From Datisca glomerata (Eukaryota > Streptophyta > Magnoliopsida > Cucurbitales > Datiscaceae): a DNA stretch of 64,000 bases. The DNA is taken from positions 682,547 through 746,546 of the forward strand of contig QANY01009128.1 of assembly GCA_003255025.1 (NCBI GenBank), read 5' to 3'. Below, piece after piece: positions 55,688-64,000 of this stretch. The notes under the pieces are model-generated. The model was not told where the DNA came from. It ran no database searches and saw nothing but the letters and a program-made list of their open reading frames with translations. How positions within the stretch are numbered: position 1 is the first letter of the stretch; each line of letters starts with the position of its first letter. The position numbers and the translations under genes were made by a program.

Positions 55688-55969
55688 AATGATGAGTAAC
55701 CGAGGAAGAGGCCGCAGCTCTCATGGACGCGGACGTGGCAGAACAAATCTGCAATATCCGAATGATGGGATCTTCTGGCCATCAGAATTCCCCAGTGTAC
55801 AAGTGGTTACTCGAAAGAGTACTAAAGAGGTTCTCTAGACACTAGAACAGTATATTCCTCACCGAATATTTGAGGAAACAATCCTTATAATTGAATCGAA
55901 TGATGAAAAATGGATGGAAGATCCATGGAAGATAAAGACATGTTAACTCTCCACACAACAGTATCCAAC
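55688..55969 (+). pseudogene. Arg/Gly-rich start of a second viral-like ORF before repeat B
   Basis: Open frame beginning near 55691 with MSNRGRGRSSHGRGRGR, followed by hydrophilic sequence that runs through a stop at 55837 and into repeat B (EHYRYIYETIV). It suggests that the repeat copy was once the inside of an ORF that starts here; copy A lacks this start because it begins inside the ORF. Function is unknown. Confidence 0.45.
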
Positions 55970-57263
55970 CAGATTTGAACACTATAGATACATTTATGAA
56001 ACTATAGTAGTCCAATCTCAGAGCATGGAAATCAGACATACATTCCATGACTCTAACCGAAATACCAGCCCTATTACTTTTAGTAAGGCTGTAATCTAAA
56101 ATTTGATCTCTATCAATCAATGGGGTCTGCACCCCCATACTACCAGAACTATGGAGATACATCAGAAAACCGTAAAATACAGCTATTAGGATTACATGGA
56201 ATCCTTTACAAATACATTTTATTATCGAAATCCGATACGTAACATACATGGTTTATCCATATATGTCCTGAAGTATTAGACGCAAGTTTACCAAATTTGT
56301 TCCTCTTCTGGTGGGATATGTTTGGTCTCATGTTTGATACTCTACCTAAAATACTTCAAACTGAATTCAAGGAATGGCATTCACAATATGCCCTTCTCAA
56401 TAAAAATATTACCGTATCTAAAACATTAGTACATTTTATTATCCGATTCAATATTCTATGGATTGGAAATGAGATCTTAAATGTGAATACCAGAATGACA
56501 TACTTGTACTAAAATGAATTTTTTCATTAAATGGTGGGATAAAGGTATGAACCCCCACTTAACTGAATTAATTAAACTGATTAAAACCCATGGACAAGCC
56601 CGCTACGGAGCAGTTCCTAAACCTGTACCAGCATCAACAAGCAACCCATTTGTGAATGCTCAAAATCTCATTAAACAACAGTTTTCCCATATCAGTGAAA
56701 AAGAATTGGATGTTAAAACAATGGACTTTGCTAAACACCAGTTCCTACATGTGTTTGGATACGAAACGTGCCAACCCGAGTCCACAAAGGCAATCACCAT
56801 CATCTCCTAGTACTTTGCCTACAACTGATCTCAGCCTTGACCTCACCCAATACCATGCCTTCAGCATCCTTGCTGGTGAAAGTCAAGACCCGAATGATGA
56901 TCTGCCAGAGCTATCACTAGAAGTGGACCCACCAAAGCTAACCATTGCTGACTTTTGGGAATCCTTGACCTTTATCGTTTCTGACCAAATGGACAAAGAT
57001 AATAAAGGAAAAGGAAAATTGATCCGGTAATGACCAGACTAGCTGTCAGCTAATGCAGAAGAGCACAAATCTACTTTTGTCACAGTAGATTCTCCAACCG
57101 CATAAGTGGACGATGCTCATAAAGCCACACTACATCTATAATAATGAATTGTAATGATTGTGATTATACTATAGTTACTTTAGTATATACTCTAGTTACT
57201 TTTTGTACTCGAGTTAAGTTTATTTACTTTCTTGTATTATAAAAGGGCACCTCCCCTCGTTGA
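55970..57263 (+). repeat. Direct repeat B of the pararetrovirus-like unit
   Basis: 1,294 bp, copy of 50995-52309. It contains the second version of the WWDK-type ORF (open segments 56297-56512, 56514-56810, 56656-57030) and the TATA box at 57238-57244. The open segments differ from those in copy A, so the two copies have decayed separately. Confidence 0.85.
57238..57244 (+). promoter_or_regulatory. TATA box at the end of repeat B
   Basis: TATAAAA in the same context as at 52284. The sequence after it (57264-57800) differs from that after copy A and could be the viral leader or flanking host DNA. Confidence 0.5.
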
Positions 57264-57990
57264 GGTATCGCATATTTTCCCTTAGTGTGTAATAGGATGC
57301 TCATGTGTTGAGCACGTAATATATGTTCTTCTTTGCTTATACACACACTCTCTCTAAATTCCCCCTCTTCCTCTTACCTCCATTAACTTCCTGCTCACAT
57401 CTGTAAGTAAATCACGTTGTGGTTCTCAGGAGCTCTAGTGCTCCCTAACTGTAAGTTTTTATTTTAACTTTCACAGTAGATGTTCATAAGACCATGTATG
57501 TACTAATGTAAACTGCATATAACCATGACTATAAGCTCTACTAGTCATGATCCTATTACTAACTCGAAAGCACTCAATGTGTAGACTATAGTAAGTCCAG
57601 GAAACAATCAATGAACACTGAGTGGGACGTCACCCAAGTCGTGTCTGGGTAAGGTCAGTTGAGCAGAGATTGCGTTAGGACTGTTGACCTCTGTAAAACG
57701 TTGACAGGCGTGCTCAGTGTGAGTTATTTTGTTATCTGTACTGACTGGACCTGCAGTGTTTAGCTCCCTCACTTAACAGGTACGCGTTGGTTAGCCGTAA
57801 GTTGGTATATATATATATATATATACATGAGAATTATAGATATAAAAAACTAGAGACTGTACTACAAATTTAGGTATATCATTTAATTATGGACATAAAT
57901 ATAATTGAGTATTAATAAATATAGAAAATACTACTATCTCATCTAACTCAACAAAATTATATTCTGTTCTGTAAACGGAAACACTAGGCA
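57264..57990. other. Sequence downstream of repeat B, possible viral leader, no gene
   Basis: CT-rich at 57340-57400, then GC-richer non-coding DNA with short palindromic stretches such as GGAGCTCTAGTGCTCC (57429-57444). It may be the pararetroviral leader that should follow the TATA box. A TA microsatellite lies at 57807-57825, then AT-rich host DNA. Confidence 0.4.
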
Positions 57991-58354
57991 TATGGTTCTG
58001 GATTTTTTGCTAAACTATACTCTTTGATTAAGTATTTTACAAAATTATATAATTGAACTAATTTTTGTTTATCATAACTCCTGACGCACATTCTCTTCAT
58101 TTTTCTCTTTTTTCTCCTTGCCCTTCTTACACAATGGCTCACACCCTCTCTTCATCTTCCACATTCATCTCTCTCTCCTAAAAACCCATTTCTCCAAAAC
58201 TAAACACAACAAAATGAGTTTTGTTAATTTTAATGGGTTTTGTTTATTTTTGTAAGTTTTGTTAATTTTGAGAGAGAACGTAGAGAGAAAGAAAGACAGA
58301 ATGTAGAGCGTAGAGAGAGAACGTTGAGAAAGAGAGAATGTCCAGAGAGAGGGG

Positions 58355-58600
58355 GTACACGACGCTTGTGTACCCTTCGTGTACTCTATAGGATGGCTAC
58401 ACGATGCGCACGTACCCATCGTGTAGTGTACACGACTACACAACGATACTATACACTGCATGATATCTACACGACGATCGTGTAGCCATTGTGTACACTA
58501 TACGATGACATGTAGTAATCATGTACACTACACGACGATCGTGTAGCCATCGTGTACACTGCACGATGCCTACACGACGATCGTGTAGCTATCGTGTACT
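58355..58600. repeat. CTACACGACGATCGTGTAG array, left
   Basis: Repeated units of TACACGACGATCGTGTAG, a palindrome with 8-bp arms and a 3-bp centre, alternating with CCATCGTGTACACTACACGATG. The units are cleaner here than at 33.7-35.7 kb. Confidence 0.85.
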
Positions 58601-58744
58601 CATGGTCCACCATCCACTTACATTTTCTTCATTCTTTCCTCCAATACTTTTCTTACATGACATCAAATTAAATGTCAGTTCATTCTTATTCAACACTCAA
58701 CCTCCAAATTTATTTATATTTAAATAAATATATAAAATTAAATA

Positions 58745-58900
58745 TATTACATGTATAGTGTACACGATGACTACACGACGATCGTGTAGTTATCTTGTAC
58801 ACTACACGATGACTACACGACGATCGTGTACACTACATGATGTGGTACATTACATGTGTAGTGTACACGGCGATCATACAGTCATCTTGTACAATATGGT
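58745..58900. repeat. CTACACGACGATCGTGTAG array, right
   Basis: Three to four units of the same palindrome (58755-58830), then decayed copies to 58900. About 150 bp of AT-rich DNA separates it from the left array. Confidence 0.8.
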
Positions 58901-59363
58901 TTCACTCTCTTAAATTTGGACAAAATCTAAAATTAACCAAATTAATCAAATTTCGGTCAAAATTTTCACCAATTTTCTGCCAAAATTCTAAAAAAAATTA
59001 TAATTTTAGCTCTCAACCTTGATTTTTCAAAAAATGAGAAAACTGTAAATCATAAAGCAAACGAAGCATGGAGAAATAGAAAACGAAGAAGGAGAAGTGA
59101 GAGTAATGAAGGTGGGAGGGATGGCTTCGGGAAAATGAGTTTCTGAGAAAATGGGTTTCTGGAAAAATGAGAGAGAGATGAATATGGAAGATGAAGAGAG
59201 AGAGAGAGTGGGCCAGTGCGTAAAAATGACAATGAGAGAAAGAAAAGAGAAAAAGTGAAGGGAAGGTAGACCAACAGTTAAGATAAGCAAAAATTAGGCT
59301 AAGGGTATATTTTTGTAAATTGCTTTATCTAGGGATATAATTTAGTAAAAACGCAATGGTTGT

Positions 59364-61149
59364 CAAGCAGCATCTAGTCAGACTCATGTTTACTACACAA
59401 TTGTGCCACTCATTTACAGTAAATACATGCATTAAACTAACATTTTATAACTAATGAAAAAAATTGTTGGGATGTTGTGCATACCGTATGAATCTGCTCA
59501 TTCTTTGTTGGTTATAAAATTTTAACACTTTGCCTTAACACTTGAGTTTTAAGAAGTGATCAAGTTTAATTTTTCAATTCAGTATCAAAACTTGTTGGGA
59601 GTTTTGTTTGTGTGTTTTTGGTTTGACTATATGCCACATAGTTTGGTAGTTATATCACATAGTTTGAGATGTTATCTCATGTTGTCTTAATTTATCCATT
59701 TTGTGTTGATTATAGGCTTTAGTATAAACTTGTTTTTAAAATTTTTTAAAGAATGGTCAAGTTAAGATTTTTAACTAGATAAATAGATATATTATAATAT
59801 AAATAACATATTAAATGACAGATTATGTCTCTTCAAACTTCTTGACAGTAGTCGATAATTGATTTCATGTACGTCAGAGACTTTGTGCCAACCAATTACT
59901 TCTAACAAAGGGGGAGAAAACTAAAATTGGAAAATCATGTGAAAATTGCACTGTGGATAAAATGTCCATAAAATATTTATCATTTCATGTGATTTTAAAA
60001 TATTATTTTATAAATTATAGAAAGATGAATATTTCTACAGATAATTCAAATCAAAATAATTGTGAGCTGTGAAATTACATACAGTAATTCAAATAAGTTA
60101 AAGAATAAGTTTTCAAATTTTAATTTAAAGGAATAAGTATTAATGTTAATCTAAATTGATCTTAACCATTCAATATTAAACAGCTATCACCGAAACAAAC
60201 ATAAGATTATGTTAGTTGAACTAATTTGATTATTTATTATTATTATTTTTTTTATCGATCTTAAGAATGAGTTTCTACTTGAACGGTGGGGATCGGCCAA
60301 CAGATGATCGATCTCAATTGGTTAGAGAAAGAACTCCCCAATCGAGGGGCACATAAACCAATGTATGTATGCTGCATGTAATCCACGTGGCATAATGAAG
60401 GGTGAAGATAATCTCCAAATTCACGAGAACAGAGCTGGGGATGTTTAACTTCCATGTCGTCATATCACGCGTGATAGAAGATGATCAGTGCAGTTGAAAG
60501 GGAGACTGTTTTCTTGGTTAGGTCCACCTGCAATAGCAGGTCACCATCTTAATTCTAAACTTAGTAACTCATTTATGAGTTTCTTACGCCACGCTTTCTC
60601 AAAGTTAATTAAAGCAAAAAAAATTCGTACGTTTGAAAATTACAAATACCAAAATAAAGGTGAAAGTGAAGGTTTCTGGAGAATCTCTAAAATTGTAGAA
60701 AATGCCAACTAAAAACGAGAAAATCATGTCATCGTAACAAACCTCTATAAGTAATTATACTAATTTACTACGCATTACCGGTTATAGCCGGTGATCTTCT
60801 CTCTATAAGAACCATCTTTTCTTGTAGTTTCTTGCCACTGTTCCATTTATATATATCTCTCTCTTATTACAAGTTAGTTACCATATTAGTGATCTGAGAG
60901 TTCCACAAGCATCGTTATATATGCAGGCAAGTTACTTAGAAATCATATGCACGCACGTATACATGTCATGTATATGTATGATGGATATATGCATGTTTCA
61001 GTTCACTAATTGATATGTTTACATGATATGAGCTAATATTGCAGATGGTTCATGCTCTCTAATTATTTATTTTGATTGTGAGGATTACCACTGCATACTG
61101 TACGTGATTAAGATGAAACTAAGAAGGTGAAGAAATTAGCATGAAGCAG
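59364..61149. other. AT-rich intergenic DNA upstream of MIR156
   Basis: No coding sequence. The last 400 bp probably hold the MIR156 promoter; TATAAGA near 60804 and TATATATA near 60850 are candidate TATA elements. Short ORFs at 60261-60712 have no recognisable features. Confidence 0.45.
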
Positions 61150-61179
61150 CAAGGATGGAAAAGGGCAAATGAGAAGAAA

Positions 61180-61300
61180 CGTGTATTTATGTAATGTTGA
61201 CAGAAGAGAGAGAGCACAACCCAACAATGGCTCAAAGATGGTCTTTGTCTTGGTTGGGAGTGTGCTTTCTCTTCTTCTGTCAGCATCATTTCATTTCTCT
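61180..61300 (+). ncRNA. MIR156: MIR156 precursor hairpin
   Basis: The 5' arm contains TGACAGAAGAGAGAGAGCAC at 61198-61217, matching miR156/157, which guides cleavage or repression of SPL transcription factor mRNAs and controls juvenile-to-adult phase change. The 3' arm at 61261-61283 has TGTGCTTTCTCTTCTTCTGTCAG, which pairs with it through the whole length with one mismatch and one single-base bulge. The loop is about 42 nt. The stem extends outward through GTAATG / CATCAT. The mature strand is on the 5' arm, as usual. The short ORF over this region is incidental. Confidence 0.9.
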
Positions 61301-61390
61301 TATCCTAGCTATTCAGTCTTCACAAGGTCAAGTAAGTTGTCTCTTTGCTTTACTTCTTTTTTTAATATAATCAAGTTTTTCTTTGCTTGA

Positions 61391-62284
61391 TTGTAATTTG
61401 ATAATATACATACATATCTTCCATTATCCTCAGATATTTAAAATATTAACCATTATCCTTTCGGCTATGTCCTAAGAATATAACTTTATGTAAGACTCAA
61501 TTATTTTCTAAGAACGCATAGGTTTAGGCTTTAACGCTATTAGTATTTCTTCACGTAGTCTCAATCATAAAGGCAGAACTTATAAAACTCATCTCAGTTT
61601 CCTCAAACTTTTTTTTATAATCTTACTTTATGCTTTGAGCAACCAAATATTTGAGTTTATCGAATTGGTTTAGTCAACATTGAGTAGTAAATTAATGACC
61701 TAACCACTACACTAAAACAGGTCAAACAACTGTTTTAGTTCTTCTATGAGTCAAAAAAGTTAATTAAAGGGATATAGGGTAGAGCAAGATAACAAACTAT
61801 ATTTAACAGAAATACAGAAAAAAAAATTATTCATAATATCTAGGACTACTACTAGCTATAAAAAGATGTGCAACCCTCTTTTACACTTTGTCTACATAGA
61901 GAGTAATCAAATTAAGTCACTGTTACCTGCTCCAAAACTGCCCATTTTATGAAGTTACTGTTTACCTTTCTTTCAATGTTCTGTACTACTCTTATGCTGG
62001 TGATTGGACCGGAGCTCGATCGTGAAACCCAGGCTTCTTTCTTGACACACTAGCAGTCTGCTGATATTAATTAGCTAGAAACTAATAGCCTGTTATTGAA
62101 CTCTTCACGAGATGTTCATCATAATCTGCGCGCAAGAGAAAATAAGTTACGCCCATCTTCAGATCCAAGAAAGAGACTTCAAAGTTCAGTAGGTTCAGAA
62201 ACGATATATTGGAAACATTCCAATATTTCAACCCCAAAGAGCATCCAACGTCCAAACAAGTGTGCATGTCTCTGTAACAAAGTA
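61391..62284. other. MIR156 3' flank and intergenic DNA
   Basis: No gene seen. The primary transcript of MIR156 may extend some way into this region; no end signal can be placed. Confidence 0.4.
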
Positions 62285-62347
62285 TGTCAAAGGGCAGCGT
62301 ATACAGAATACTTGAAATTTGTCAAAGGGCAGCGTATACAGAATACT
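62285..62347 (+). repeat. 28-bp tandem duplication
   Basis: TGTCAAAGGGCAGCGTATAC followed by AGAATACT occurs at 62285-62312 and again at 62320-62347, 35 bp apart, with no mismatch. Lies beyond the last recognisable INCENP-like exon. Confidence 0.9.
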
Positions 62348-62479
62348 CCCTGTAAGAGAATTGGTATCAGGAAAAGAGTGATGTTAGAGAGTTAATATCA
62401 CCATTTGCACGTTCTTTGTTTACTATATTGTGCTTTAAAATTCACTATTGATAAGAGTATGTGGTTTAATGTTTGTATG

Positions 62480-64000
62480 GCAATTAATATGACAGAAACA
62501 TAGTCATACACCGTCCACGAAGGAATAAGTTTACTACTTGGTATGTCTCCTTCATCTTCATCCTCTGAACTTTTATATGGAGAAGTTTCGAATGATGTTC
62601 GTGAATGGTTTTGGCAACCAAGGTTTCTGTTGCATGGAATGACTTGCTCATTACCTGAATCAACTCTTAAAATTTGGCATGAGGAATCATACTCTAATTC
62701 AACCACTAGCAATTTTAAAGTTTCTCAGCTTAACTATGCAGCTGTCAGTTCAACTACGGAAAAACCCTTGTACAATGAAAAAAAAAGTTCTCCCTTGCGT
62801 TTATAGGACTTCCCTTTTTGAATTTCAAGAACTCTTTCTTCAAAATATGAAAATGAGTATTGAATATTCGGTACCCCAAAAGTACCGGAAATTTTTTCCC
62901 ACTCAAACCTAGCACACAACTTTTGGTTGTCAACTACATCTTTGACAAGTTGTACTTTCCCATACTTTTTCAAAACTACATCAAGGGTTCAAACTTTAAA
63001 TGCTTTCAGCAGATCATTTCAACTACATCTTTGACAAGTTGTACTTTCCCATACTTTTTCAATATCAGCCTTACATCCCCTTCCCCATGGTTTTTTATCC
63101 CATCACCAAAGCTTGAGCATGATTCTCGCTTTTCCCTAAAAACTACAAGCAGAAAGCATATTGCATGAGGAAACTTAAATTTACGGAGTGTTTGACTTCT
63201 TTATCATCTTCCTCAACATGGCACTCGGCGCTGCCTCTTTGTTTTCTAAACACTTTCTTTTTCTCTCTACTTCCTCTCTTTCTTCATCTTCTTCTCCACC
63301 AAATCAGCCTCACTTTTCTTCTGTTTTTCTTTTTCTTTTTCTACAGCTCCAGCTTCCTTAGACGTCCTTCCTTTATTCTTACTCTTTCGTTTCAAGGCTT
63401 CCTTCTTTTCATCTCTTTCTTTTCTGCAAAACGCTCTGCAGCCTCAGCTGCCTCAAGGGCCTTCACCTTGAAATCCCTCGTTCCTATGAGCAGGCAGTAG
63501 AAATTTCAAGTGATACGAATATATAGAGGACCCCATAATGATCACCAGAAATACACTGTTTTTTGTAGTCTACAATTAATCAGCAATCAACAGAGTCTTG
63601 GCGTACAAACGGTTATCCCCTTAATCTTAAAAATACTAACATGCGTATCAAGTTTAAATGGGGCCGTTAAAGAACATTGAAGTCAGTTCAAATTACCTTT
63701 AAAACGCACCAACTTTTTCTTGCTGGCCTACTAACCTGTAAAGAAGTGTCCCAGTGTCACTTTTAACATCATTTTCTCCCACAGATGTACTTTGCTTTTC
63801 CTTGTCCTTACTGGTATATTTTCTTACTGTTGGTCTGTTAACCAATTTTCTCTCAAATCCCATTCTGTGTCCGTACACTGCTGAGTTCTGTGCTTAGAAT
63901 TTCTAGACTACGTTGGTCAGCACAGTTAGCAGCTTCAGAATCTAGTGCCTGATGGTCTGGGTTTTCTGATACGTCAGCAGATGGGTAGTCTTTTAACTGA
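62480..64000 (-). pseudogene. INCENP-like gene remnant, 3' part (inner centromere protein)
   Basis: Reading from the right edge on the minus strand, 64000-63736 holds polar sequence ending in ERKLVNRPTVRKYTSKDKEK and a GT donor; a frame change is needed near 63870. Next, 63466-63190 holds a charged helix starting VKALEAAEAAERFAEKKE, then ALKRER and LRKLEL in shifted frames. Near 62590-62515 is SSEDEDEGDIPSSKLIPSW, the start of the plant IN-box. INCENP anchors Aurora kinase through this box in the chromosomal passenger complex. Frame changes in the helix, a loss of the IN-box after IPSW and local duplications suggest a relic, or an unusual gene whose splicing I cannot follow. The N-terminal part would lie outside the window. 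Confidence 0.6.
62931..63062. repeat. 43-bp direct repeat within the INCENP-like remnant
   Basis: CAACTACATCTTTGACAAGT and the next 23 bases occur identically at 62931-62973 and 63020-63062, 89 bp apart. It points to a recent local duplication. Confidence 0.9.

Larger units (their letters stand above)
50995..57263 (+). mobile_element. Endogenous pararetrovirus-like (Caulimoviridae-type) sequence, degenerate
   Basis: Order on the plus strand: direct repeat A, a capsid-type region with a zinc knuckle remnant, aspartic protease, reverse transcriptase and RNase H, then direct repeat B. There is no integrase. The reverse transcriptase resembles caulimovirids more than copia, and each repeat ends in a TATA box with coding sequence before it, as around the promoter of a circular pararetroviral genome. 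The unit from repeat A to repeat B is about 4.98 kb, less than the usual 7-8 kb, so parts such as a movement-protein region may be deleted. Frameshifts and stops are numerous. An LTR retrotransposon with coding LTRs is the alternative. No initiator tRNA-Met primer site was found. Confidence 0.65.
58000..59354. mobile_element. Non-autonomous MULE-like element with the same palindrome array
   Basis: The ends 58000-58200 and 59150-59354 are long inverted repeats, about 75 percent alike by eye; both read TTTTTGCTAAACTATA / TTTTTACTAAATTATA, then ATTTACAAAA, then CTAATTTTTG, then CT-rich DNA with TTCATCTTCCA. The flanks TATGGTTCT (57991-57999) and AATGGTTGT (59355-59363) agree at 7 of 9. It has no transposase and is 1,355 bp. 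Palindrome arrays lie about 355-600 bp from the left end and 450-610 bp from the right end, as in the MULE at 33241-36204. Confidence 0.7.

Noticed and set aside
61169..61390. 73-aa ORF
   Set aside because: It runs through the MIR156 hairpin and has no protein features.

Overview
The window is nuclear DNA of a flowering plant, most likely a eudicot. The evidence is AT-rich intergenic DNA, GT-AG introns, a CSLE glycosyltransferase, a long P-class PPR gene, a MIR156 hairpin and layered plant transposons. All calls come from reading the sequence; no database search was run. There are two ambiguous bases (about 4,700 and 48,396).

Four protein genes can be followed from start to stop: a cellulose synthase-like E gene (23,336-26,405, 8 exons, 735 aa), a single-exon PPR gene (28,041-31,292, minus, 1,083 aa), an unnamed plant gene (40,576-42,524, minus, 3 exons, 375 aa), and a plastid-type NusB/RsmB-like rRNA cytosine-5 methyltransferase (43,479-49,145, 17 exons, 517 aa). 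The last two are head to head over a 954-bp gap. A SEC14-type lipid-transfer gene runs off the left edge (minus, first four coding exons). An INCENP-like gene enters from the right edge (minus) and looks broken. A MIR156 precursor lies near 61.2 kb. A three-exon gene remnant of unknown identity lies at 27.2-27.8 kb.

The rest is mostly mobile DNA. From 6.5 to 20.9 kb I read one decayed Ty1/copia element (plus strand) hit twice: a 6-kb MULE carrying transposase and DUF1985-like remnants sits in its 5' LTR, and a 2,050-bp Ty3/gypsy solo LTR with a perfect TTAAC duplication sits in its gag. At 33.2-36.2 kb a second MULE interrupts a LINE RNase H remnant; a short non-autonomous relative lies at 58.0-59.35 kb. 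Both carry subterminal arrays of a short palindrome, CTACACGA-nnn-TCGTGTAG. A different palindrome array (ACTACTTGAA/TTCAAGTAGT) lies at 32.0-32.5 kb next to a similar AT-rich end. A hAT-like element with a GA-rich minisatellite lies at 22.0-22.9 kb.

At 51.0-57.3 kb a degenerate Caulimoviridae-like (endogenous pararetrovirus) sequence has a Pol region between two 1.3-kb direct copies of another coding region, each ending in a TATA box. The most unusual signals are the palindrome-array MULEs, the nested copia/MULE/gypsy block and this repeat-flanked pararetroviral unit.
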